Assembly (NCBI GenBank): GCA_039000515.1
Contig: JBCFYV010000100.1
Span: 36,618,884 to 36,682,883 of the forward strand
Direction: 5' to 3'
DNA from: Timema cristinae
Taxonomy: Eukaryota; Arthropoda; Insecta; Phasmatodea; Timematidae
DNA: 64,000 bases
In this document: one piece after another, positions 41,877 through 53,107 of the stretch
How positions within the stretch are numbered: position 1 is the stretch's first letter
Layout of the letters: every line of letters starts with the position of its first letter
Notes under the pieces: model-generated
What the model saw: the letters and a program-made list of their open reading frames with translations, nothing else
The model's database searches: none
What the model was told of the DNA's origin: nothing
Program-made: the position numbers and the translations under genes

Positions 41877-42189
41877 ATTTCCCAAATTGATTTTTGTTTG
41901 TTACGCAAGAGTTTTAGTATATTCAAGAGATTCTGTTTACTAATAACATTATATAGCACGTTAGGGCTATTCACAAATTTTCACTAATGGGCTAAGGCCA
42001 GGACAGTATGACTAGTGTTTTTTTAAAACGAAAAGCCACATGGAAAACTTTTTTTCCAACTGAATTCTACTATATAATTAAGGAAAAAGTCCTTCCAAAA
42101 TCTCTTTCGTATTAAAAGCAGGATATACTATTATTTTATTTTAGTACCACGCTTTATTACCCGTTTGACTTATGCGCCCGGCCTATAGT

Positions 42190-42640
42190 TTACTATAAAA
42201 ACCCAGCTTTAGCATAATTAAATAGTATGACAAGTTTATATAGGCATACAATTAGTGAATACAGTTATTTTTCTTTTCAAAAGGGTGTTGTTTAAGTGCT
42301 AATGCAGTGGTAGTGATGAAGTTTGCCTTTCAATAGAATTGCGCGGTCGTTACGTCAGAGCGTTAAGACTGTTACGGAGAACCAATCGCAAGTAAACAAA
42401 TAAATGCAAATAGTTTTGCGAACCGAAATAAATAAATTAATTAACCAAGGGAAATAAAGAAATGCAATTTTCATTTACTTTCTGAAGAAATTCTTCTAAA
42501 ACCTCACTAAATAAACCAACTGTATTTTAATTTTAACTAAAACAACAAATACTAAATTTAAAAAAATTAAAATATTGATTGTAGCTTAAATAATTCTCTT
42601 AATTTTTTTTGATTGATTTGATAATAAATTACTCCACATG
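42190..42640. other. No recognised feature
   Basis: A SINE-B tail scrap (AGTACCACGCTTTATTACCC at about 42144) precedes it. A CpG-containing patch GCGCGGTCGTTACGTCAGAG lies at 42342-42361. Otherwise AT-rich. Confidence 0.4.
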
Positions 42641-42644
42641 ACCT

Positions 42645-42846
42645 TTGTTTTCTACCCGTTCACATATGTACTAATTACGCTAATATGTTAAGGTTGAGGT
42701 AGTCCTGAATTTGCGTGTCGTGTCGTCGTAAACTATTTAGGAGAATCTATTCTCAACGCACCCGACTGGGATTCGAACTCCGATATTCCTCGTCATTTGC
42801 AGTCTAATATTTTACGAGAGTGACGCCTTACACCATATGACCAACT
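42645..42846 (-). mobile_element. SINE-B
   Basis: ATGTACTAATTACGCTAATA, GAATTTGCGTGTCGTGTCGT (an altered linker), B-box complement GGGATTCGAACTCCGATATT and head GACGCCTTACACCATATGAC. Confidence 0.78.
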
Positions 42847-43429
42847 ATTCACCATTAACTATGATGATATCACCGGATTTAGAATACGGAGTGTAAAAAA
42901 AAAAAAATTGACGTATCATAAGGGCCCCCCGCCTCCTCGAGGATGCAGCAGTAGGCCTATTTTTCAGGCCAATGGCTTTTCTGAAGCTACAAAATCCCTA
43001 AAATAGTCATTATCTTAAAAAGTTCTGTTATGTAACTAATAAAACTTATTTATTTGAGGAATGCTAGATCTTTATTTCTCAATATTTACCTAAATTTTTT
43101 AAATAATATATATACACATACATATATTGCCTTAAACATTGTTGAGAATAAGATAACTTCATCTTTTCATATATTTAAAAAATCATTATAAATCTTAAAA
43201 AGTTTTTATTCCATGGGAATATGTCCACAAGTTTCACTTCTATTCCAAACTAGTCTTGAATTATATCATATATAGCATATATCTTTAATAACGTGAGATT
43301 TATGAACGTACGCATTGCGTGGCTTTGTTATTCGGACAATAAAGAGACAGGGCTACAGTAAGATGTTATTAGGAAGGATTTCACCTGAAATATATAAAGA
43401 ATTATTTGACCTTCTTTCACGTAATCATC

Positions 43430-43545
43430 CAGTCGTCACTTTTGATAAATATTATCAAAACATATAAAATAACATTAGTAAAAATTTTACAGAAAAAAAA
43501 AAGTTTATTTTCTAAAAGGCCCTTCATATAAGTATTGGAATCTAT
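43430..43545 (+). repeat. Dispersed AT-rich repeat F
   Basis: GTCACTTTTGATAAATATTA, then TTTTCTAAAAGGCCCTTCAT recurs near 62790-62895 and, in reverse, near 21845. Confidence 0.45.
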
Positions 43546-43549
43546 GCAT

Positions 43550-44460
43550 TACATATACTAAGCTTTACACTTCAGAATCGAGGATTATATACTTCCTTGG
43601 CTAACAAACTATTAATACAAGTCCTAATCTCATTCATATAAAAATATTTATTTTTCTTTCTACTGAAGTGGTTTCATCGGTACTCGTTTCAACGTCCTGA
43701 CGGTGGAAGAGTTTTCTAATGGAAGTCGATGAAGGCGTGATTCTAGCGACAAGATAGTTTGGACTCGGTCCAGAGAGGCCGTTACAGTATGCGGCAAGCG
43801 AGATGGTCCAAATACACAGCTGTTCCCTCCGGGTCCTCCTCCTCCCCCCCACAACACCCCTGACCTATGACAGAACGGTCTCTTATCACTGCAGTGGGGT
43901 TTGAATCTTACCCCCCATTCTCCACCTTCTCTTTGCACCATCAGAAAACTGGAACAGCACATGCGCTTGGATTGCTATAATAGACTAGCACATGAATATA
44001 TAGTGTACTAGTCCCCTTCCCTGTAAAAAAATATTGTAAAGAATCCTGTAAAACAAAGCTTCAAATCATCCATCATGTCAATATAAAAACTTTTTTTTTT
44101 ACTTTTTTTAAATACAGTCCTACTATCCCCTCTCTCTTTTTTTTCTCCCTCCTATTTTATCTCTTTCCTATTTCCTCGCCCCTACCTCCCCGCCCCCTTC
44201 ACCAACCTCACTTTCCCTTCAACAACAACTTTTTTTTCCAACTACTATATAATATACTATTGACATTTTTATGAGGAATAAATTAAATTTTCAAAATAAA
44301 ATATAGACTCTGTTACTCGCTGATAATGTAGCTTTATATTGGTGAAAGAATTTTTAAAATAGGCCCAGTAGTTTTTGAGTTTATCCATTACAAACAAAAA
44401 ACAAAATCAAATCTTTACTTTTTATAATATTAGTATAGATATATCCTATCCATACGAAAG
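43550..44460. other. GC-richer unassigned segment and pyrimidine tract
   Basis: 43660-43980 is GC-richer than its surroundings and open in two minus frames. They give Gly-rich and Arg-rich text without a known domain. 44120-44240 is a long pyrimidine tract. A unique host-related segment is possible but unproven. Confidence 0.35.
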
Positions 44461-44640
44461 GAGTGGTGGCAACTGACAGTTAATGTAAAGCTACCAGATC
44501 TACTCTAATGTATTCATTCGCCAAACCGTATGCTCTGCAAGACCATATATTGATTTATAATAATTTTCGCAGTCAAAACTTTTACGACAAACAATTTGTT
44601 TTTAATTTTATTTTTAGTTAACAGTTTTGACTCATAGTCA

Positions 44641-44912
44641 ACCTCGGTGTTCTTGGGGTAAAGTGTTTGTTTCAGGAACCAATGTTCGTGGGTTCAAACC
44701 CAATCAAGGTCGACTGATTTTTCTTCAGTGATAAAAATCCGTATCTCAACTTCCTTCGGCTAGTAAGTAAAGCCGTCGGCCTCGTGTCAATTGTGGCATG
44801 AACCCTGGAAGGTATGTGAAAATACCTTTCCCGGAAAAGTTGGTAGTACCTTTCGTTATCGCTCATAGAAATTCTCGTCGGTTCAAAAAATGCACGTTAA
44901 ATACTTCAAATA
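44641..44912 (+). mobile_element. SINE-C copy 3
   Basis: ACCTCGGTGTTCTTGGGGTA, intact B box GTGGGTTCAAACCCAATCAA, GTAAGTAAAGCCGTCGGCCT, CCCGGAAAAGTTGGTAGTAC and ATGCACGTTAAATACTTCAA. It has a TA-rich end in place of AAAT. Confidence 0.8.
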
Positions 44913-45040
44913 TATATATATTTTTTAACATCTGCTTTTGTCAGGCAATGAACTTTATTACTGAAGTATTTAATCCGCACTTTCTAAACCCATCGATTGT
45001 ATCAACACACAACTTAACTAACGCCATTAACTTTAAAATT

Positions 45041-45288
45041 ACTATCTCGGTGGCCGAATGGTCTAAGGTTTCACTCTCATGTTAGACAAGACTGCGATGT
45101 CCATAGATCTGAGTTAGAATCCAGTCGGTGTATTCAAGGTGCTTTTTCCAAAATAGTTTTATACTTTCCCTCTACAAATGGGGCTACAATTTCTATAAAT
45201 CAGACTTTACTCATCTCTATCCCATTAGCGTAACTATTAGTCATAGCTTTTAACCTGAACAGGCAGTGAAACGCGTGCCATAAAAAAA
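45041..45288 (+). mobile_element. SINE-B
   Basis: ATCTCGGTGGCCGAATGGTC-TAAGG head, weak B box GAGTTAGAATCCAGTCGGTG, CTCTATCCCATTAGCGTAAC and tail AACCTGAACAGGCAGTGAAA. Confidence 0.82.
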
Positions 45289-45289
45289 A

Positions 45290-45920
45290 ACACTCTCAGC
45301 GTAGCACCTAGTCCTCCAAGACATTGTTTTTATCATGTAAAAAGAGAATTCCAAACGTAATCAAAATTAAACTTTTCAGGCAGCGCTGGGAGTCTAACCC
45401 AATACCCTTAGATTCCCTTGGATGTATGCTCCCCATCCCTCGACATTCAGCTATGGGAATTGTTTCAAGCTAACTTTATCCTACTGTAATTAATTTTTTT
45501 AATCTCTAAATTAATTATAGTTGATCACTCACTTTTTATTATTTTCCTTGAAAATATAAATATTTCCATAAAAAAACATCCAAAACTTTTTTTTGTCTGT
45601 TGATAGAAAAAACTTCGTATTCGTGAAGTTTTCTTACTCAGTTTCTTTTGAAGGTATAATAACTTGTGATATCTCAGCTAGAAGGCAGTTCACTGAAAAG
45701 TTTAAATTTAAAAATTTACTTTTGCCCAAGTTGGGAAAGTAATAAAGTTTGCTTTTTAAAAGTCAAACTTCTTTATCTAGTAATCACAGGAACTCTGAAA
45801 AGATAACACCTTTTGTTGAAAGAACAGAGGTATTGAAAAAAAAAGTAATTAGTGAAAAAATAAATCCAATTTGTTCAATGCTTTTTGAACCTTTTTGTTA
45901 TTATTATTAGATTTTCTGTC
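45290..45920. other. No recognised feature
   Basis: AT-rich DNA with no readable coding sense. It leads into the LINE relic. Confidence 0.4.
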
Positions 45921-45924
45921 TTAC

Positions 45925-46665
45925 TACTTATCCATTTCATTGTCAGTGATATCAGACCACCAATAACCCTGACCTCTGCCTCTTCATTCAGCTCCCAAAA
46001 TTTCCTTCTCTCCTTCAAGTCATGCAATATTTAAATCCTCCTCCTTCCTAAGCTCCTCTTTCCCTCAACCTTTCCTTCTATGACGTCATACAAAGACAGT
46101 TCCTCCTAAGGATGTGTCCGATCCTGTTTGCTTTGTACCGAAGAATCACATATAGAATTGTTCTCTTCTCACCCATTCTTCTTAGGACTTCTTTTTTCAC
46201 CCTGTCTGTCCAACGGATCTTCTTAAATCTTCTTCAGCACTCCATTTTAAATCTCTCAAATTATTTATTTTTTATCTTCCAAAGTGTCAAAGTTTCTTGC
46301 TACAAATGTAGTAGCATTAAATTAGTTTCTTCCTCAGTTCCAAACTCAACTTTCTGATCAGCAGTAACCTCTTCTTGGTGAAAGCTTCCTTGGTCGTGGT
46401 GATCCTCGATCTAATTTCCTTGGTGCAGTAGGCATCCTTTTGTCAACAAACTTCCAAGGTACTTAGACTGCTTGTTTTCCAACTCCTAGTTTCCAATTTT
46501 GATTTTCAACGGCTCTTCATTTTTTGAAATCACCATCACTTTTGACTTCTCAATGTTGATATCCATGCCATATCTTTCCCTATTTCCACCATTCGGACCA
46601 TAATTTCCTGCAACTCTTATTTATTTTTGGCTATCAATGCTAGATCATCTGCGTATTTTACCAAA
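45925..46665 (-). pseudogene. LINE reverse transcriptase relic (YADD to C-terminus)
   Basis: On the minus strand, frames from 46665 downward read VKYADDLALIAKNK (the catalytic YADD block), ELQEIMVRMVEIGKD, GMDINIEKSKVMVISKNEEP, QSKYLGSLLTKG, TDRVKKEVLRRMGEKRTILY and RYKANRIGHILRRNCL. These are successive blocks of a LINE ORF2: palm, thumb and the post-RT tail. Several stops and frameshifts separate them. The endonuclease and fingers are missing, as usual for a 5'-truncated copy. I cannot fix the clade by eye. Confidence 0.82.
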
Positions 46666-46870
46666 TGTAATTATTAATGTCAAATACAGATCTGTATAGT
46701 AATTTATTTTAAGTAAATCTACCAGAGTAGGCAGTGATGTTTATTATTTGCCCAAAAGTCCTTGGTTGGATCATTTTTTTTTAAATGCATTTTTGGATAG
46801 ATTCATATAGAGATGACACATTTTTAGAGTTATGTAGCCTATTATACGTGTTGCCCCAGGTTAAGAATGG
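46666..46870. other. No recognised feature
   Basis: Short AT-rich gap between a LINE relic and a SINE-B. Confidence 0.4.
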
Positions 46871-46875
46871 TTTAT

Positions 46876-47096
46876 TTCCACCGCGTCTTATTACCCGTTT
46901 GGATTATACGCATTTTAATTATGCTTGTAGAGTAAGGATGAGGAGGGGTAAAATTAGAATAAATGTACTCATAACAAGTGGAGGGAGAGGGGGAAACCAT
47001 TTAGGCAAAATAACCCCAAATACACCCGGATAGAATTTGAACCCTGACATGCCCCTTTTTGGCAAACCAACCCACGTGCCTACCGGTGCGGGTAGG
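46876..47096 (-). mobile_element. SINE-B
   Basis: CCACCGCGTCTTATTACCCG, GGAAACCATTTAGGCAAAAT, ACACCCGGATAGAATTTGAA and a divergent head CCCACGTGCCTACCGGTGCG. Confidence 0.75.
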
Positions 47097-47223
47097 TTTT
47101 AAGTTACTTTGTAAATAGCGACTCATTGTTTAGAAAATTAATTTTGTACATCAATTCTAATTCAAATCAATATTTACAATTACTATATAATCAAATTTAA
47201 AAAATGGTATAACATAGCTTATA

Positions 47224-47424
47224 ATCCGCTTTGGTGGCTGCATACTCTAAGACACTACTCTCGCAATATACTAAACTAGCGAGAACGGGTTGATTGGGGT
47301 TCAATCCCGGTCAGGTGCACTGACGGTTGTTTCTACAAAATGGTTTTACACTCTCCCTCCAAGCAAATACGGTTGCAATATAAACTAAACCTTCCTAATC
47401 CCTAGCACATTGGTGTAACTAGTA
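47224..47424 (+). mobile_element. SINE-B, tail replaced by a Harbinger end
   Basis: CCGCTTTGGTGGCTGCATAC, B box GGGGTTCAATCCCGGTCAGG, AATCCCTAGCACATTGGTGT. The usual tail stops at AACTAGTATAA, where the Harbinger terminus begins. Confidence 0.8.
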
Positions 47425-47427
47425 TAA

Positions 47428-47760
47428 AGGTCCTCGCACACCGTAGCAGTATGGTAACAGTATGGTATCGTATTGCCGCGACGGTCCCCCACACTGAGAT
47501 CGTAGATACGACGTATGCCCCAAGAGCTTGTTTCCCCCACCACACCGTACAATTCTCCCTCGCCACCTGAGAGCAGCGCAGTGAGAATAAGCGATTGTGT
47601 TGTTGTGGTTCTGTTACTTATAATGAGTGATATCTTGTCTTCTTCCTCTGATGAGGACATTGTGGTAGCGGCTATGTTGCTATAGCCAGAGAAAAAGAAG
47701 TGGATACATGAAATCATAGAGAAATGTATACTATAGAGAAGACATCAAAGGTTATAAAAT
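47428..47760 (+). mobile_element. PIF/Harbinger 5' end fragment
   Basis: After TAA (47425-47427) comes AGGTCCTCGCACACCGTAGC, a Harbinger-type terminus like GGTCCGGTGCCCACGAG at 25085. The sub-terminal repeat AGTATGGTAACAGTATGGTA follows. The right end was not found, so the element is truncated or its end has decayed. Confidence 0.6.
47623..47760 (+). pseudogene. Harbinger transposase N-terminal exon relic
   Basis: From ATG 47623 the frame reads MSDILSSSSDEDIVVAAMLL, a TAG stop, then PEKKKWIHEIIEK. An acidic Ser/Asp start, a hydrophobic ALLL stretch and a basic K/W patch are characteristic of the first exon of animal Harbinger transposases. The fragment ends without a catalytic domain. Confidence 0.6.
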
Positions 47761-48675
47761 ACTCAGTCAAGTATTTTTGGGTGGTTTTTACACTGAGTCT
47801 CGATAATTTTAGTTCTGTCGAGTGACCGCTTCGAACGCTAGTGTTTCAACTTTTGGTTTCTTTAGCAGCGTCATGTTACTATGGAAACCAGTCTCTTACA
47901 GTGTTGTCTATTTTTACCTTCATTTTCATAATTCATTTAGTTAAAGTATGACTGGTTCGTAGTGGTTTTGAGAGGATGAGGGGGGGGGGGGGGGGAGAGG
48001 GGATGGCATTCACAATAGACTTACAACAGACACTTGGATATAAACGTAGGCACGAGAACAGCCACTTGCTTTAGGAGGGGATGGGGAGTACGAGTCACAG
48101 TTTATTGTATTTACAGCAAACCCTCCCAAATCAGGAGAGTTGGTTGGATGTCTGTGGGCCTGGCTTTGATTAAAGAGGTCTGGGCTCGAATGTTGGTGTA
48201 CCGGCGAGTACAATGGTATTTCATATTAAAAAATATATTCGACACAATTAAATATACTTACTTTATCGAATGGTGCTTCAAATAAAGACATGTTAATTTT
48301 GATAAGTATAATTTCAACGTTGATATTAGATATATAACGCCATACGTGATACTTTTTTTTTTACTTTGGACATCTTTGCCCCCCAAAATAATAAACTAAA
48401 GTTAGATCAAAAATCAAAATATTTTGTCCCTCTTGGGTGCCTATGTTTATTTCGATTTTAGTCAAAATATATCAATTTGTCTAAATATTACGAAGAAACA
48501 AATAGAAACAGTCGTCACATTTATCTTTTTATCTTGAAACGTAAAGAGCTTAATAAAAGATACATAAGATATAGTTACTTAGATTATGTAAATATAAGGT
48601 GGAACATCAAAAACACAAAAGCTCTACAATGAAAACACCTTGGCAATTAATTAATTAATTAACTAATACAAACAC
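47761..48675. other. Unassigned, with poly-G
   Basis: A G18 run at 47982-47999 divides two unassigned stretches. AGTACGAGTCACAGTTTATT on its right side is not repeat-like. No gene was recognised. Confidence 0.4.
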
Positions 48676-48680
48676 GACAT

Positions 48681-49071
48681 TTAAAGTGGGGATGTGGGGG
48701 ACGCGAGAAAAACAAACAGTGTTCAGTTTTTTATATTAAAACAATTTTTTGGCCTAAATAAATAAAATATGCTTCAATAGAAACATGGAGATTAATTTTC
48801 TTCACATGATGGTGTAAATAGTTGTTGAGTATCTGTCTTAAGCATGGTGGTATTATCTAAAAAAAACTATTTAAATGAAGAGAAAAAGTTGTCATTAAAT
48901 TCCATGACACCAATGACAGATATTTAACAACTATCAATACCACCATGTGGAGGAAATTAATTTCTATGTTTCTATTAAAACAGTTTTTATATTTATTTTG
49001 ACCAAAAATGATTTGCTATATAAACTGAAAAACACCAACTTTTCTCGCGTCTCCTACATCCCCCACCTTAA
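48681..49071. mobile_element. Palindromic TTAA MITE, full-length copy (family description)
   Basis: A 391-bp foldback element. It opens TTAAAGTGGGGATGTGGGGG-ACGCGAG and closes TCGCGTCTCCTACATCCCCC-ACCTTAA. The arms pair for about 170 bases, through AATAGAAACATGGAGATTAA / TTAATTTCTATGTTTCTATT and ACATGATGGTGTAAATAGTT / AACTATCAATACCACCATGT. Only a short loop is unpaired. TTAA at both edges suits a piggyBac-like TSD, but the ends are not the classical CCC...GGG, so the superfamily is open. Other copies: 3602, 8595, 14358, 19555 and 23762. Confidence 0.85.
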
Positions 49072-49074
49072 GGC

Positions 49075-49515
49075 AATAAAGCTCCTTAAACTTAAATCAT
49101 GTTCATCTTGAAGCATTATAATAGCAATATTGACACCTAAATAAATAAAATGAGTAAACACAATATTTACACAAAATAATACATATGAGACTCAATATAA
49201 AATATTTATTTGTAAAAAATATAAACATTACAATGTACACATTATTTTCATAAGAAATTAAATTTAAGCTAAAATACTTCTAGTACATTTATATTAATTA
49301 TGAATGATACATTTTGACAAATATATTATTTTGATTAGAATTGTAACTAATATTAAATTAATATGTTTTCACAAACTATGCATATCAAATTTGTTAAATA
49401 TATTGATAAATAATTTTAACATGTTATGTATGATATAATATAGATTAATTAAAGATTAGTAAATAGATTTAAATTAATATTTTCTTATGTTATTTAAAAA
49501 AAATCGTGCCTTATC
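49075..49515. other. No recognised feature
   Basis: Extremely AT-rich, without coding sense or repeat signature. Confidence 0.45.
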
Positions 49516-49519
49516 ATTC

Positions 49520-49685
49520 GTTTGGTTCTGGGAGGTACAAAGGGGCACTGGTTTTTCACTCTCCCTCCACGCAAATGCGGGTGCATTTCCTCTAATTAAG
49601 CCTTACTTATCCCTAACCATTAGTGTAATTAGTACATAGGCGTATAAACCGAACAGGTAGTGAGAAACAGTGCTAAAATAAATAA
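49520..49685 (+). mobile_element. SINE-B, 5' truncated
   Basis: Starts in the linker: GGCACTGGTTTTTCACTCTC, CCTCCACGCAAATGCGGGTG, CATTAGTGTAATTAGTACAT and tail AACCGAACAGGTAGTGAGAA. Confidence 0.8.
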
Positions 49686-49813
49686 TTAAAAATGTAATCA
49701 ATAACTATACATTTTGTATACATTTAATTTTTTATTTTTATTTAGATGCACCTGACCTGGTTTATATGATCAATACAAACAAAGTCATATGACTTAAAAT
49801 AATATGTGTAGCG

Positions 49814-50399
49814 CAGTGTTTTCCAAACTATAGGTCACGGCGTGTTAGGGTGGGGTCACAATGTTTTTGAGGTTTTAGTTTTATAATTATTTTAAGTGAT
49901 TATAACGGTTATAAGGAAGTTCACATTTAAAATATAAATGTAAGCAGTTAAAATAATAGAAACTGTTAAGTTACTTGTTTGTTTTTAGTTTCCAACTATA
50001 GGCAATAAGCTTTCATTTGTTTGGTTGAATGGCGCTGCTAGCTCAACTTCCAAAATACCGACCAGGCTCATTGATTCTATTTTGCGACATTTAGTACCTT
50101 TTATTTAAACACTAAGCAAGAAATGTAATATAATTAAAACAAGTGTTTAACATTACTCTCGTTTGGTTTGTTGGTAATGGAGAGGTAATTATTCGAATAC
50201 CAGCCGAATGTACTAGGGGTGATTTTTCTAAATTATTTTCTCATCTCCCTCCACGAAAATAAAGATACATTTCCTTTTTTAATCCTATATACCTCAATAG
50301 TGTAAGTAAATGTGGATATGCTAGACGGGTACTAAGACGAAGTGAAAAGATTAATCTCTAAACTAGGATTAGAACGGTTAAAGGTTTTTAGATAACTCT
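49814..50399. mobile_element. hAT-like element carrying SINE-B sequence, second copy
   Basis: Starts CAGTGTTTTCCAAACTATAG then GTCACGGCG. It shares GGGGTCACAATGTTTTTGAG, ATTATAACGGTTATAAGGAA and CTTCCAAAATACCGACCAGG with 29503-30200. A SINE-B-like block at about 50150-50345 (CTCCCTCCACGAAAATAAAG, TAGACGGGTACTAAGACGAA) occupies the equivalent place. The right end is uncertain. Confidence 0.55.
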
Positions 50400-50842
50400 G
50401 GTTACAGTGTTTTAATACTTTAATAGGCCTATATTTTACTAAATATGAAACGCTAACCCTAAGAAGTGTAACGACAATCTTTATATTATTTTTGGAGTGG
50501 GACAAATGATCAAAATTATTTATTTATATTGAATTTAAAAATCCCTGACCAAAGGTTGAATGGATATTTTTTTAAATCTACATCATTATTGTGATGTTGT
50601 AAACTTGATTGTTGGATATTCTCTTATATTAAAATCTTGGCAATACAAACAAATTTTATCGACCCAAATATTTTTTAATTTTTAATATTTATAAGGATTA
50701 CGAAATTGTTTTTACATTGCGCCCTACTATTTTTAAAAAACAAACAAAATGAGTTTAATAGCCAGGATATTACTCTCGGATCAAACAAGTACACTTTGTT
50801 TGCCCTGGAAGGTAGCAGTCGTATGTCCGACGCCTTACGTCA

Positions 50843-51053
50843 GTCGTTAGCGCGTCTGCTTACGTAGCTAAGGGTTTCAGGTTTGATTCCCGCCATGGCC
50901 AAAAAATCTATCATTGGTAAAATGTGGCTTTACCCATTCACGGTAATGAATTAACGGCTGGGGGGTGGATGTTGTGTCTGTCCTAGATTTAAGATTAGCG
51001 TAATTAGTACATAGGCTTATACCTGGACAGGTAGGAAGAGGCAGTGCTAAAAA
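50843..51053 (+). mobile_element. SINE-E copy 2
   Basis: CAGTCGTTAGCGCGTCTGCT, B box CAGGTTTGATTCCCGCCATG, ATGAATTAACGGCTGGGGGG, GGATGTTGTGTCTGTCCTAG and then TTAGCGTAATTAGTACATAG with GGACAGGTAGGAAGAGGCAG. This copy shows that family E can carry the SINE-A/B tail. Confidence 0.75.
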
Positions 51054-51091
51054 AAAAAGCAGGCCTACTTTAGCAGACTACATTATGGTCC

Positions 51092-51355
51092 GGTGACCTG
51101 GTGGTCTAGGGGTACGGTGTCAGACTTCTATGCTGGCGGCCGGGGTTCAATCCTCGGTCCCGCAAAGATTTATCTGATTACCAAACCCTTCCTTCACCTC
51201 TGACAATACATCTTGTGAATGTGTGGAATGCCAGGCCTCCACCGTGGTTCGGATTCCACGTTAAACTGTAGGTCCTTCATTTCATCTCACAATCACCCTA
51301 CCATTACACATTAGCGTAAGTGCGTATAACCCGAATGGGTAGTAAGACGCGGTGC

Positions 51356-51385
<30 letters not shown>
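51092..51385 (+). mobile_element. SINE-A copy 9
   Basis: Full length, (TAA)n tail; perfect 13-bp TSD TACATTATGGTCC at 51079-51091 and 51386-51398. The head has a two-base loss (GGTCCCGCAAAG). Confidence 0.93.
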
Positions 51386-51388
<3 letters not shown>

Positions 51389-51399
51389 ATTATGGTCCT

Positions 51400-52050
51400 A
51401 TCTTATTAGCTATACCATAGCGAAACCATGCAAGTTAAGCTTGTTTCCATACAGTATAAACGAACACTACATAATTATGTTCAAAGTTATATTACTGTAT
51501 GTTCTAAATTATTTAGATAAAAAAAATATTTTTTTACTCATTCATTGGCTCTCCACTAGTATCTTGTTTTTAGTTGGGAATTTCTAGTAAAATTATGCAA
51601 TTTTATGTTTTAAAACCATGGACCGATAGTATAAATTTCAGGGGAAATAACAAATAAATATTTTTACCTCGGGGAGGGAGGAATAAATGAATAACAAGTT
51701 TGGCTAGAATCTGTTGACATTGATTTTGTTTTAAATTTTAGTTTCGTTTACCTTTTCTTTTGTAAATCAATTATAATAATAAAACAAATTAATTGGTTCA
51801 CACCCTAAACTTTGAAAAACCTGCCCCTGGCACATTTTTTCTTAGATTAATACAAAGTAAGATACAACCTAGAGTTGTTCTATTCTATTTCTATGCATGT
51901 GCGTTTATATAAAGTTTGGTTGAAATCTGGCAATTAAATCAAAAGCTAAACGGGGCATACTCCCCCCCCCCTCCCCACAAACAAATTGAATGCATAAGCT
52001 GTTTTCATATTATATATTCAAATAAAAGAGTTTAATAAAATAGTTCGTTG
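51400..52050. other. No recognised feature
   Basis: AT-rich DNA containing a short C-run (51961-51973). No repeat or gene was recognised. Confidence 0.45.
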
Positions 52051-52440
52051 TATACCAAAGTTCAGGAAACCAACCAAGCAAGCAATTTATTCCTCTCCTT
52101 CCCTGGAGGCTGTCTCGCGGTGACATTGTCGTTCGTTGTTTGGGGTTCATTACCTCCGGACAGTACAACCTCCTATCTGCGCATGCGCCTCTAGGCGAGA
52201 GACTCGCTCCAGCTGGCTCCTGCGATAGTTCACTAGTTCACATCATTCGCCCTCTCTCAACGCTGGGTCGAAGGTACAAGGGGACCATTAACCTGCTAAA
52301 CCATCATCACCCTCAACCTCTTACAGCCTGTGGCTGGCTCAGTTTAGTAAATGCCTACTTCCTCTATCCTTCCACCCTTTCTTCCTCTTATAATCGCTTC
52401 CATTATCCTCCTCTTACACACATTTTTGTTCTCCTTTGAG
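52051..52440 (+). other. GC-richer unique segment with a 99-codon open frame
   Basis: A 99-codon frame (52140-52439) has no family signature and no clear codon bias. GCGCATGCGCC and TCTCGCGGTGAC add CpGs that stand out here. It may be part of an unannotated exon, promoter or old element; I cannot decide. Confidence 0.25.
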
Positions 52441-52454
52441 GTATTTTTCCTATA

Positions 52455-52735
52455 TATATCATGAGTTGCTGGTTACATATCCAGAGATCCCGGGTTCGAT
52501 CACCGACGCTACCATATTATCTGTGGAGCAGTGGGTCTGGAAAATGGTCAACTCAGACACGTGAGGACAAATTAGGATCTAATTGAATGAAAAAGTAGTG
52601 GCTCCGGTCTAGAAAACTGAGAATAGTGGTCTAAAGTTTTGTTGTGCTGACCACATGACAACCTCTATCCACGTAGGTTGGCACTATCTTCGCCAATAGA
52701 CAGTAGGCTCTCGATTGCAAGCGAACGCAGTGGAT
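52455..52735 (+). mobile_element. SINE-D-like copy 4
   Basis: TGAGTTGCTGGTTACATATC and B box CCGGGTTCGATCACCGACGC, then GAGCAGTGGGTCTGGAAAAT and GGTTGGCACTATCTTCGCCA. The head fits a tRNA-derived SINE. The body differs from SINE-D copies 1-3, so it could be a sixth family. Confidence 0.5.
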
Positions 52736-53107
52736 CTTTTTTTTAAATAATATTACTTTGAATTTAACCCCGACCTCCTGAGTCAGAGTCGAGAACTTCA
52801 GTGGCACTCGCTAGCCATTCGTAATATTAAAGAAAAGAGTATGTATTACTTTTCGAATAAAATGTCTTTATTCAAGGAGTACAATATTATATTTGTCCTT
52901 AGTAAAGTTTTTGCTTCCAGTTAATAAAAAAAAATCTGGTCAAAACACGTCATTATGATTTGTCTTGTGAATTTATTTTAAATTCCCCCTCACCCTCATC
53001 CCTTCGCCTAATAGTATCATATACACATATAAGTGAATTTAAATTATATGCGGTTCAAAGTACTTCTGCAATAATAAATTAATATTAAAAATAATATACC
53101 AACTATC

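Noticed and set aside
43660..43962. Gly-rich minus-strand coding gene
   Set aside because: No domain, no splice support, Gly run from a short C-tract; kept only as an unassigned GC-richer segment.
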